This document shows, piece by piece, positions 8,941 to 17,136 of a stretch of 64,000 nucleotides of DNA. Positions within the stretch are counted from its first letter, which is position 1. Each line of letters starts with the position of its first letter. The translations under genes were made by a program, and so were the position numbers. Source of the stretch: Bacteroidota bacterium. GTDB lineage: Bacteria > Bacteroidota > Bacteroidia > Flavobacteriales > Weeksellaceae. The stretch is from assembly GCA_018266955.1 (NCBI GenBank), contig JAFDZI010000031.1:1-64000 (forward strand), in the 5' to 3' direction. A model generated the notes under the pieces. That model was given only the letters and a program-made list of their open reading frames with translations. It did not search any database and had not been told where the DNA came from.

Positions 8941-10272
8941 TTGCTAAACTCAATTCAATTTACAAAAGAAATAGAAAAACTTCTCCCAGATTACCAGGAA
9001 AAGACTTTTTTGTGTGCTGCTAGTGGTGGTGCCGACTCTATGGTGTTGCTTCATTTTATGTTGTCTGTGGGACTTAAAATACAAGTGGCACATGTTAATT
9101 ATAAATTGAGAGGAGAGGCTTCTGATAAAGATCAAAAGGTGGTTGAAGAATTTTGTGCAAAGCACACGGTGCAATGTCATATTTATACCGTTACCGAAAA
9201 AGATGCTCAACCGGAAAATTCCATCCAACTTTGGGCTCGAGATCTGAGGTATCGTTTTTTTAATGATCTTCTAAATAAAGAAAATATCGACTTCATTGTC
9301 ACTGCCCATCATCTGAATGATGAATTGGAAACTTTCCTTATCAACCTTTCTCGCGGTGCTGGGATAAAAGGATTGTCGGGTATTCCAAACAATCAAAATA
9401 AAATCATAAGACCATTGTTGGGCTTTTCCAAACAAGAAATTTATAATTTTGCCAAAACCAACCAAATAGCATACAGAGAAGATGCCTCTAACCAAAAAAA
9501 CGATTATCTCCGCAATCGTTTTAGAAATTTACTGATTCCAGAGTTGGTTTCAATTTGCCCCGATTTTTTACAGCAATTTTCTAGAAGTATTCATTATTTG
9601 GCTCAAGCCAATACTTTTATTGAAGAGGAGTCAGAGACTGTTTTTTCAGATTTATCAATTGATAAAGGAAGTTATTGGATTTTAGATAAAACACAATTAT
9701 TGCAACAACGGGACTTGGTACAATTTCAAATTTTAAAAAAATTCGGAATTACCCATCCTTTGGAGATAAATAAAATGCTTCGTGCCCAAAGTGGAAGCCG
9801 TTTTGTATTGGGTGAATATTATTTTTGGATCAATAGAAATGAACTACTTATTTCCACTGATGAAGCCGTTTTTCGAGAAAATTCAGATGACATTTTATTG
9901 ATTGAATCTTTTGAAAAGGCACAACAAATGAATTTTCAAATGGACTTAACTGAGTATATGCAGGATTTGGATTGTGCTCCATCCATGAACAAAAATAAAT
10001 GGGTATTTGATTCGTGCAAAATGATTTTTCCAATAAAACTAAGGAGGAAGAAAAAAGATGATGTTTTTTACCCATTGGGAATGAAAGGGAAAAAGAAAGT
10101 TTCAAAGTTTTTTAAAGACGAAAAAATATCTATTTTAGCAAAGCCAAAAATTTGGCTTTTGGTTGATGGAAACGACTGTGTATTAGGGGTTTTGCCTTTT
10201 CGTCAGGATGGTAGATGTGCCCAAGGTGAATTGAAAAATGCCGAGTTTTGTTTTTTTTGGTCAATCATTTAA
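8941..10272 (+). CDS. tilS: tRNA(Ile)-lysidine synthase
   Basis: Converts C34 of tRNA-Ile(CAU) to lysidine so it reads AUA. N-terminal PP-loop ATPase with SGGADSM, then AHHLNDELETF and RNRFRNLLIP; the C-terminal TilS substrate-binding region contains RRKKKDDVFYPLGMKGKKKV. The start is uncertain. TTG at 8911 lies in the promoter box; TTG at 8941 gives a sensible length of 443 residues. An ATG at 8916 is in another frame and would need a frameshift. Confidence 0.9.
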   Translation: MLNSIQFTKEIEKLLPDYQEKTFLCAASGGADSMVLLHFMLSVGLKIQVAHVNYKLRGEASDKDQKVVEEFCAKHTVQCHIYTVTEKDAQPENSIQLWARDLRYRFFNDLLNKENIDFIVTAHHLNDELETFLINLSRGAGIKGLSGIPNNQNKIIRPLLGFSKQEIYNFAKTNQIAYREDASNQKNDYLRNRFRNLLIPELVSICPDFLQQFSRSIHYLAQANTFIEEESETVFSDLSIDKGSYWILDKTQLLQQRDLVQFQILKKFGITHPLEINKMLRAQSGSRFVLGEYYFWINRNELLISTDEAVFRENSDDILLIESFEKAQQMNFQMDLTEYMQDLDCAPSMNKNKWVFDSCKMIFPIKLRRKKKDDVFYPLGMKGKKKVSKFFKDEKISILAKPKIWLLVDGNDCVLGVLPFRQDGRCAQGELKNAEFCFFWSII

Positions 10273-10324
10273 GTTAAAATTACGGGAAAATTTAATAATA
10301 TCTAAAAATCTAAATAGTTACGAA

Positions 10325-12391
10325 ATGAAAATAAAGAACATCTTTATGCTCTTTTTATCGTTTGCATTTTCTTTATTGCTATCGCAGGGAAAAGATCCGG
10401 TAAAATTAACCTACAAAGTAAACGATCTTGGAAACCAACAATACGAAGCTGTCCTTACAGCTACCATAGATAAAGGTTTTCACATCAACTCCAAAGATAA
10501 TTCTCCAGATACCGTTATCCCTACCGAAATGAAAGTGTCGTCCAAGGAAGGAATTACACTGGTGGGTGGCATTGTAGAAGTAGGAAAATTGCATAGAGAA
10601 TTTAGTGAAGCTTTTGGAGGTGAAGTAGCCAATTATTCGGGAACGGTTTCTTTTAAACAAAAATTTAAACTGAAGAATGCAGATAAACCAGCCAACATTG
10701 TTTCTGAGATTACCTATCAAACATGTAATGATCAAGTATGTTTTGCACCTAAAACTTTAGAATTCGAACAAAAAATAACACCAAAAGGGACAGAAGAAGA
10801 TCTTGCTAAGACACCAACAGAAGAAACGGATTCCATAGCAAGTACTGTGGCAAAACCTGCGGATACCGCTGCGGTAGCAACCACCACCACTGTGGTAGAT
10901 CAAAATCCTAAAGATTTGAAAATAGCCTCTATCGATTTGGAGAATCCTTTAACGGATTGTGGCGTAGCAAAAGAGAAAAAATCCGAAAATTATATCACTT
11001 ATCTCTTTTTAGGATTCTTGGGTGGGCTTATCGCATTGCTTACCCCATGCGTGTTCCCAATGATTCCGCTTACGGTTTCTTTCTTCACCAAAGGAACGAA
11101 AAACAAAGCCAAAGGTAAGAGGGATGCCCTTTTGTACGGATTTTTTATTTTGTTAATCTTCGTATTGCTTTCCGTACCGTTTCATATTATTGACGGAATA
11201 GCAGGGAATATTTTTAATCAAATTTCCACGAGTGTTTGGTTGAATATTTTCTTCTTTGTCATTTTTATTTTCTTCGCAGGTTCATTCTTCGGATTTTATG
11301 AAATTACTTTGCCTAGCTCTATTGCCAATAAATCTGCCAAAGCAGAAGAAGCAGGTGGAATTATCGGAATATTCTTCATGGCGCTTACCTTGGTTATTGT
11401 GTCGTTCTCTTGTACTGGTCCTATTTTAGGAAGCCTCTTGGGAACTGCTGTAAGTGGTTCGTCCAATGTGCCTATGATGCTCACCTTTGCCTTAGCAGGT
11501 TTTGGACTTTCTTGGGCTATTATTTTCGGAGCTTTGGCACTATTTCCTCAAGCATTACAAAGTTTGCCAAAATCTGGAGGTTGGATGAATACCGTGAAGG
11601 TAGTTTTAGGATTTATAGAACTTGGTTTGGCACTTAAGTTTTTATCTAAGGCGGATTTGGTATCCAAAACCTTCTTGTTGAAAAGAGAATTGTTTATCGG
11701 GATTTGGATAGTGATTGCACTTGGATTGGCTTTGTATCTTTTAGGTAAAATAAAATTCCCGCATGATGATAAAAATGCAAAAATATCCCTCACCAGAAAA
11801 GTCTTGGGTGTGCTAGGATTAGGATTTGTAGTGTATCTTGTTCAAGGATTAATCCCATCAGACAAGCCAAAATTACAGATGCTTTCCGGGATTTTGCCTC
11901 CACTGAATGTGAGTTATTTCCATAAAGAAGGCGATGGTATTTTGGGAATGTATCCAGAACACGATTATTTTAAAGCCATTGAAATGGCTAAAAAAGAAAA
12001 CAAACCACTCCTGATCGACTTTACGGGCTATGGTTGTGAAAACTGTAGAAAAATGGAAGAATTTGTTTGGACTCAGCCCGATGTGCTATCCCTATTACAA
12101 AACGAAGTAGTCTTAGCTTCTTTGTATGTGGATGATAAAGAAGAATTGCCTGAAAACGAACAAGTATCCATTGATTTGGGAGGTGGACAAAAACAAAAAA
12201 TAAAAACCATTGGCGATCGTTGGTCGCAGTTTCAGAAAGTGAACTTCCAAGAATATACACAACCGCATTATGTATTGGTAACTCCAGACGGAAAACTCAT
12301 CAATACGCCGGTGGGAGGCTATATGGACAAAGAAAAGTTTAAAAATTTCTTGGAATGTGCCATTAATTATTACAAACAAAATCAAAAATAA
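10325..12391 (+). CDS. dsbD: Thiol:disulfide interchange protein DsbD
   Basis: A 688-residue inner-membrane electron carrier. Signal peptide (about 1-20), periplasmic alpha domain with TCNDQVCFAP (about 135), Thr/Ala-rich linker, eight-helix membrane domain beginning LTPCVFPMIPLTV and including SCTGPILGS, then a thioredoxin-like gamma domain with YGCENCRKME (CxxC). It passes electrons from cytoplasmic thioredoxin to the periplasm. The ATG at 10325 is chosen because it begins the signal peptide. Confidence 0.93.
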   Translation: MKIKNIFMLFLSFAFSLLLSQGKDPVKLTYKVNDLGNQQYEAVLTATIDKGFHINSKDNSPDTVIPTEMKVSSKEGITLVGGIVEVGKLHREFSEAFGGEVANYSGTVSFKQKFKLKNADKPANIVSEITYQTCNDQVCFAPKTLEFEQKITPKGTEEDLAKTPTEETDSIASTVAKPADTAAVATTTTVVDQNPKDLKIASIDLENPLTDCGVAKEKKSENYITYLFLGFLGGLIALLTPCVFPMIPLTVSFFTKGTKNKAKGKRDALLYGFFILLIFVLLSVPFHIIDGIAGNIFNQISTSVWLNIFFFVIFIFFAGSFFGFYEITLPSSIANKSAKAEEAGGIIGIFFMALTLVIVSFSCTGPILGSLLGTAVSGSSNVPMMLTFALAGFGLSWAIIFGALALFPQALQSLPKSGGWMNTVKVVLGFIELGLALKFLSKADLVSKTFLLKRELFIGIWIVIALGLALYLLGKIKFPHDDKNAKISLTRKVLGVLGLGFVVYLVQGLIPSDKPKLQMLSGILPPLNVSYFHKEGDGILGMYPEHDYFKAIEMAKKENKPLLIDFTGYGCENCRKMEEFVWTQPDVLSLLQNEVVLASLYVDDKEELPENEQVSIDLGGGQKQKIKTIGDRWSQFQKVNFQEYTQPHYVLVTPDGKLINTPVGGYMDKEKFKNFLECAINYYKQNQK

Positions 12392-12398
12392 AATGATA

Positions 12399-12436
12399 AA
12401 AACCTTGTCCCAGTCTTGTGCTTCGACAAGGTTTTT
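12399..12436 (+). terminator. Rho-independent terminator after dsbD
   Basis: AAAACCTTGTC (12399-12409) pairs perfectly with GACAAGGTTTT (12425-12435), followed by T residues. Confidence 0.85.
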
Positions 12437-12498
12437 TGACTTATTTTTGTTGTATGAACTTTCACTAATGTAAGGTGAAAATATTAATCCCAATACGC

Positions 12499-13146
12499 AT
12501 GAGTTTTTTTGAAGAATTGAGCCCAGAAATGGATCGCTATTTAGAAAATAATTGTTCCCAAGAACCGGAATTGCTAAGAAAGTTAAGACGAGAGACTTTT
12601 CAGAAAACCACACAACCCCACATGATTTCAGGTTACCAGCAGGGTCGCTTGTTGTCTGTTATTTCTAAATTGAAACAACCCAAACGAATTTTAGAAATAG
12701 GTACTTTTACCGGCTATGCAACTCTTTGTTTGGCAGAAGGACTTATGCAAGATGGCTTACTAACAACGCTGGACATCAATGAGGAGTTGGCGTATCTTCC
12801 GAAAAAATATTTTGCAGCCAGTGATTATGCAGCACGAATTGATTTTAGACTGCAAAATGCATTGGAATTTTTAGACCAAACACAAGAGGTTTTTGATTTG
12901 GTTTTTATCGATGCCGATAAAGAAAACTACCTTCAATATTTTGAAAAAATAAAACGAGTGCTCAGTCCAGGTGCCATGGTATTGTTTGATAATGTGTTGT
13001 GGTATGGCAAAGTGTTGGAAGAAAACCCAAAGCAAAAATCCACTCAAGTAATCCAAGAGCTCAACAAAAAAATAACCGAAGATCCCGATTTTGAAAATCT
13101 TATCTTACCTTTGAGGGATGGAGTACATTTGCTCCTGAAGAAATAA
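12499..13146 (+). CDS. SAM-dependent O-methyltransferase (CCoAOMT/COMT-like)
   Basis: A 215-residue class I methyltransferase of the O-methyltransferase family 3. It shows the SAM motif EIGTFTGYATLCLAEGL (about 60-76), the metal/SAM-binding DLVFIDADKENY (about 138) and DNVLWYGKV (about 165), all diagnostic. The substrate is not evident. Its TAA shares bases with the ATG of the next gene (TAATG), implying translational coupling. Confidence 0.9.
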   Translation: MSFFEELSPEMDRYLENNCSQEPELLRKLRRETFQKTTQPHMISGYQQGRLLSVISKLKQPKRILEIGTFTGYATLCLAEGLMQDGLLTTLDINEELAYLPKKYFAASDYAARIDFRLQNALEFLDQTQEVFDLVFIDADKENYLQYFEKIKRVLSPGAMVLFDNVLWYGKVLEENPKQKSTQVIQELNKKITEDPDFENLILPLRDGVHLLLKK

Positions 13147-13868
13147 TGGATACTAAAACCGTTTTGCCAATGCTTGCCCACTGTATCGTCGCTGCTTCTC
13201 CAATCAGGATTTCTCCACAGCATTCCGCTGAAATGATTTCTCAACTACTCTTTGGAGAAACTTGTGAAATTCTTGAAAAAGATTCGGATTTTGTTAAAAT
13301 AAAAATGAATTTTGATGGAGTAGAAGGATGGGTTTTGGACTTGCATCTAGAAGAAATAAGTACTGTACAAACCTCGTATTTGGTTCGTACGCCTTGGTTG
13401 CATTACTCGCATTTTAGCGGAAATTATTTTCTCTCTTTGGGTGCCGAAGTACTGGAAAATGTAACGCCAGAGCATGATGTAACATCCAAAGAAAAACTCC
13501 AAAAGTTGTTCGTGGAATTATTGAATGTTCCGTTTTTTTCAGGCGGTAGAACCGTTATGGGATTCGATGCTGATGGTTTTGTGCAAATTTGTTTTAAAAC
13601 CATAGGAATTTCTTTGCCAAGAAATGTAGGGCAGCAATCAGAAAAAGGGTTGGTACTCGATTTTTTGTGGGAAAGTGATCTTGGTGATTTGGCGTTTTTC
13701 GAAGATGAAAGTGGTGTCATTGTGCATGTGGGAATTATGCTGAACAATGCACAGGTAATCCATTGTTACGATAAAGTAAGGATAGATGATTTAGATTCTA
13801 TGGGAATTTACAATCGAGATTTGAAGAAGCACACGCACAAACTAAGATTTATAAAAAGAATTTTGTAA
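13146..13868 (+). CDS. SH3 plus NlpC/P60-like protein lacking catalytic Cys
   Basis: A 240-residue protein with an N-terminal bacterial SH3-like domain (about 10-75, GWVLDLHLEEI) and a C-terminal NlpC/P60 (C40 peptidase) fold. In active enzymes the nucleophile sits in a DCSGF motif; here the equivalent reads GFDADGFVQ, so Cys is replaced by Ala. The His segment (IVHVGIML) is still present. It is therefore probably an inactive, perhaps cell-wall-binding or regulatory, member. It overlaps the methyltransferase upstream by one base. No signal peptide is evident. Confidence 0.75.
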   Translation: MDTKTVLPMLAHCIVAASPIRISPQHSAEMISQLLFGETCEILEKDSDFVKIKMNFDGVEGWVLDLHLEEISTVQTSYLVRTPWLHYSHFSGNYFLSLGAEVLENVTPEHDVTSKEKLQKLFVELLNVPFFSGGRTVMGFDADGFVQICFKTIGISLPRNVGQQSEKGLVLDFLWESDLGDLAFFEDESGVIVHVGIMLNNAQVIHCYDKVRIDDLDSMGIYNRDLKKHTHKLRFIKRIL

Positions 13869-13874
13869 ACGAAA

Positions 13875-14330
13875 ATGAAGTATTTGTCCATTTTTCTTAT
13901 AGTGTTCAACTTTGCTATCCTGCTGGGTAATTGGGTTTATGTATTGTTTTATTTTTTTAATTTACCCCAATTAATTCCTACTCATTATGATTTGGGCGGA
14001 AATGCAGATGCTTTTGGCGATAAGAAATCCATATTTGTTTTAATGTTTGTAGCAACAGCACTTTGGATGTTGTTGCAATACATGTCCGAAAATCCCTACT
14101 CACCAGGGTTGAATATACCCGAAAAATTAAGAAAAGATAAAAATTTGACCAAGCTTTTTGTACAGGGAATGTTGTTCTTTGTGATGGTCTTGTTTTTCGG
14201 AATTTCTTATACTATTGTTCAGGATGCAATTGGGGGTATCGAAGGTTTAGAGTTTTTTCCATTGATCATCATTGCAGTGATGTTTCTCTATATGTTCGCC
14301 TTTTTTGCTTTTGTTCATTTAAAAAAATAA
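13875..14330 (+). CDS. DUF1648 (SdpI N-terminal-like) membrane protein
   Basis: A 151-residue protein with four predicted membrane helices. The segment LIPTHYDLGGNADAFGDKKS after the first helix is the DUF1648 signature seen at the N terminus of SdpI immunity proteins. Only this domain is present. It lies 6 bases after the NlpC/P60-like gene and 11 before waaA, so it is probably in one operon with them. Confidence 0.8.
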   Translation: MKYLSIFLIVFNFAILLGNWVYVLFYFFNLPQLIPTHYDLGGNADAFGDKKSIFVLMFVATALWMLLQYMSENPYSPGLNIPEKLRKDKNLTKLFVQGMLFFVMVLFFGISYTIVQDAIGGIEGLEFFPLIIIAVMFLYMFAFFAFVHLKK

Positions 14331-14341
14331 TAGTTTTTATT

Positions 14342-15586
14342 TTGAAATTTTTGTATTCTATTTTTATATCGATTTTTGCCTTTCTAATGAAGGTTGGCGC
14401 TTTGTTTAACAAAAAACTAAGCAAAGGAATTCTGGGTAGAAAAGAATCTCTAGCCAAAGTAAAATCTGCCATTAAGACTAACGACAAAGTAATTTGGATG
14501 CATGCGGCCAGTCTTGGAGAATACGAACAAGGATTGCCAGTTTTGGAAAAATTAAAAACAAAATTCCCCAATTATAAACTGTTGGTTACTTTTTTCTCGC
14601 CATCGGGTTATGACAATGTGAGTAAAAAAAACACCCTTGCCGATGTATTGTGTTACCTGCCTTTCGATAAAAAAAAGGAAATAGAAACTTTTGTCAATGC
14701 AGTACATCCTTCCCTATTTTTTACGGTAAAGTACGATTATTGGTACCATTTGTTTGAGGGATTAAAAAAAATAGATTGCCCAATATATGTGGTTTCAGCC
14801 TTGTTTTACCCAGAGCAGGTGTTTTTTAAACCTTATGGAAAATGGATGGTTGCCCAATTGAAAAAATATGTCGATTGTTTTTTTCACCAAACAGAAACTT
14901 CTTTTTCTTGGGCCAAACAAATAGGACTTCATAATGGAATTGTTGCTGGAGATACCCGTTTTGATAGGGTGAAACAAATAAAAAATCGCAATAATTTTGT
15001 TGAGTTTATAAAAGAATTTAAACAAGACAAACCCTTATTCGTTTTCGGTTCTTCTTGGGAAGTGGAAGAAAATATTGCACTAGAATTAAAAAGTTCGGTT
15101 TCTAAAATAATTATTGCACCCCACGATTTGAAGCGAGTTGATTATTTAAAGAAAATTTTCCCTAATGCCTTGCTGTATAGTAGTTTAAAGGAATTTGGAA
15201 TAAAAGATTACTCAACCCATCCAATACTTATTATCGATAATATCGGATTGTTGTCCAGAATTTATTCCTATTCCGATGTTGCTGTGGTGGGGGGTGGATT
15301 TCACTCCAAAGGCCTGCACAATATATTGGAAGCTGCCACTTTTGGGGTTCCTGTGTTGTTTGGAAGTCATTATCGAAAAAATCCTGAAGCCGATGCCTTG
15401 GTGCAATTTGGAGGAGCCCAATCGTTTTCTAAAGAATTGGATATGGTGGTTTTTATCAAAAAATTATTGAGCCAACCCACAGAAATGGTAAAAATGGGCC
15501 AAAAAGCATCCGAATTTATTGAGTCCCAACCCAATTCTACAGCTATAATATTGGATAGAATGGTTAATTATCAAAAAATGCTTTAA
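14342..15586 (+). CDS. waaA: 3-deoxy-D-manno-octulosonate transferase
   Basis: Attaches Kdo to lipid A. A 414-residue GT30 enzyme with N-terminal membrane anchor (about 4-22), acceptor motif WMHAASLGEYEQG (about 51), GDTRFDRV (about 203) and the donor-binding segment AVVGGGFHSKGLHNILE (about 316). The start codon is TTG at 14342, 11 bases after the preceding stop; translation upstream is blocked. Confidence 0.93.
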   Translation: MKFLYSIFISIFAFLMKVGALFNKKLSKGILGRKESLAKVKSAIKTNDKVIWMHAASLGEYEQGLPVLEKLKTKFPNYKLLVTFFSPSGYDNVSKKNTLADVLCYLPFDKKKEIETFVNAVHPSLFFTVKYDYWYHLFEGLKKIDCPIYVVSALFYPEQVFFKPYGKWMVAQLKKYVDCFFHQTETSFSWAKQIGLHNGIVAGDTRFDRVKQIKNRNNFVEFIKEFKQDKPLFVFGSSWEVEENIALELKSSVSKIIIAPHDLKRVDYLKKIFPNALLYSSLKEFGIKDYSTHPILIIDNIGLLSRIYSYSDVAVVGGGFHSKGLHNILEAATFGVPVLFGSHYRKNPEADALVQFGGAQSFSKELDMVVFIKKLLSQPTEMVKMGQKASEFIESQPNSTAIILDRMVNYQKML

Positions 15587-15631
15587 TTTATAAACTCTTT
15601 CCTCTTTATTCTTTTCTCTTTCCTCTTTTTT

Positions 15632-16387
15632 CTAATTAAAAATTTTCGAATATTTCATAAAACCGTTGAAGGCCCAATTGACGGTATAATAAAGAGATTT
15701 TATGGTAGAAAACTTCATATAATCTTTATAGACCAAATACTGGTCTTTTACAATATTGCTTTTTTTTCTGGATACACTCGAAGGGTGCATTCTGTATTGG
15801 GCTAAGGTTTTATTTAAAGGTTTACCAGTTTTAATTTTTTTTAACAAATTCAGCCACATCACATGGTCTTCTCTTTTGCTGCCTTTTGGGAAATATTCTT
15901 TGCCCACCCTTTGGCTGTCGTACATAGAACTCAATAATGAAAGTCGGCATGTTTTGAGTAGATTATTAAAATTAACCTCTTTATCTGCGATAAAATCGGA
16001 CAGTTGAGGTTGTAAATTTTCATTACATCGTGCATAGTTAGAGTAGGCGAGTTCTGCATTTTCTTTTTTCATAAAGCCAAGCATTTCTTCCAAAAATGCA
16101 GGCTCCCAATAGTCGTCGGCATCCAAAAAAGTGATGTATCTACCATTGGCTCTTTCCAGCGATAAGTTTCTGGCATGTCCTGCGCCACCATTTTCTTTGG
16201 ATTGAATTAAAATAATTCTATCGTCTTGGATTTGCTTAATTATTTCCACAGATGAGTCGCTGGATTGATCGTCGGTTATGATCCATTCCCAATCCTGAAA
16301 ACTTTGATCAAGAACCGATTTTATCGTAGTGGGTAGAAATTTAGCAGAATTATAACAAGGAGTAATAATGGATATCTCAGGCATCAA
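15632..16387 (-). CDS. Family 2 glycosyltransferase
   Basis: A 251-residue GT-A enzyme with the family opening ISIITPCYNSAKFL, nucleotide-binding ITDDQSSDSS and the catalytic-metal motif FLDADDYW (about 90). Probably acts in lipopolysaccharide or capsule assembly, consistent with neighbouring waaA, though convergent in orientation. Ends in TAG. Confidence 0.9.
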   Translation of the reverse strand: MMPEISIITPCYNSAKFLPTTIKSVLDQSFQDWEWIITDDQSSDSSVEIIKQIQDDRIILIQSKENGGAGHARNLSLERANGRYITFLDADDYWEPAFLEEMLGFMKKENAELAYSNYARCNENLQPQLSDFIADKEVNFNNLLKTCRLSLLSSMYDSQRVGKEYFPKGSKREDHVMWLNLLKKIKTGKPLNKTLAQYRMHPSSVSRKKSNIVKDQYLVYKDYMKFSTIKSLYYTVNWAFNGFMKYSKIFN

Positions 16388-16525
16388 AAAGTGTTTTTGA
16401 CAAAGGTAGAATTTTAATGATTTGAAAGCAATTTATTTTTTTTCTCATGGTCTGAGTAGGATTTTTAGTAAAAACTAGCATTATTAATAAAAAAAATTAT
16501 AATTTTAGCCCGATAAAAAATTAAC

Positions 16526-16975
16526 ATGAAAAAATTAGCTTTATACTTTGGGATTTTATTATTATCGGTAAATATTGGATGTAAACAAGACAGTACCGAA
16601 ACACCTCAATATTCTGTAGAAGGAACTTGGCAGCCGTACAAAATTGTAGAAACCACCATTACCAATGGCGTGTCAGATTCTCAGATTTATAATTTCTCTG
16701 CTTGTCAATTAGAGTCCAGATGGGTTTTGAATGCAGACAATACAGGGAATCAAACCACCAAAGATGAGGTGGCAGGCAACTGTGATGTGGTATTGAATGA
16801 CAATATAACCTATACTTATGATAAAATTAATAATGCTATGGTTATAACCCACCAAAATGGAGATGTAGAATACGGAAGGGTAATTTCACAAACAGAAACC
16901 CAAATGAATATGGTGTTGGAAACCAATACAGGAACAGTTTACCATTCTTTAACCTATTCTTTTAATAAAAAATAA
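16526..16975 (+). CDS. Lipocalin-like lipoprotein
   Basis: A 149-residue lipoprotein. Signal peptide with lipobox NIGC at about 16-19, then a small beta-barrel domain (VEGTWQPYKI, WVLNADNTG, YTYDKINNAMVI) of the lipocalin-like type common in Bacteroidetes. Role unknown. Confidence 0.75.
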   Translation: MKKLALYFGILLLSVNIGCKQDSTETPQYSVEGTWQPYKIVETTITNGVSDSQIYNFSACQLESRWVLNADNTGNQTTKDEVAGNCDVVLNDNITYTYDKINNAMVITHQNGDVEYGRVISQTETQMNMVLETNTGTVYHSLTYSFNKK

Positions 16976-16999
16976 AAATTTCATTTTTATAATATACCC

Positions 17000-17027
17000 A
17001 AACACCTCCAATTCGAGGTGTTTTTTT
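17000..17027 (+). terminator. Rho-independent terminator
   Basis: AAACACCTC (17000-17008) pairs with GAGGTGTTT (17015-17023), followed by a T run. Confidence 0.85.
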
Positions 17028-17102
17028 GTTGAGATGAACCTAATTTGTATTTTAATATAGCGCATTTAGTTGTAATTGACTAAAATGTTTTTTAAAATTC
17101 AC

Positions 17103-17110
17103 TAAATTTG
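17103..17110 (+). promoter_or_regulatory. -7 box TAAATTTG before leuS
   Basis: Matches the Bacteroidetes TAnnTTTG -7 consensus 26 bases upstream of the leuS ATG. Confidence 0.45.
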
Positions 17111-17136
17111 TGCCTTTATAAATTTAATTTCATAGA

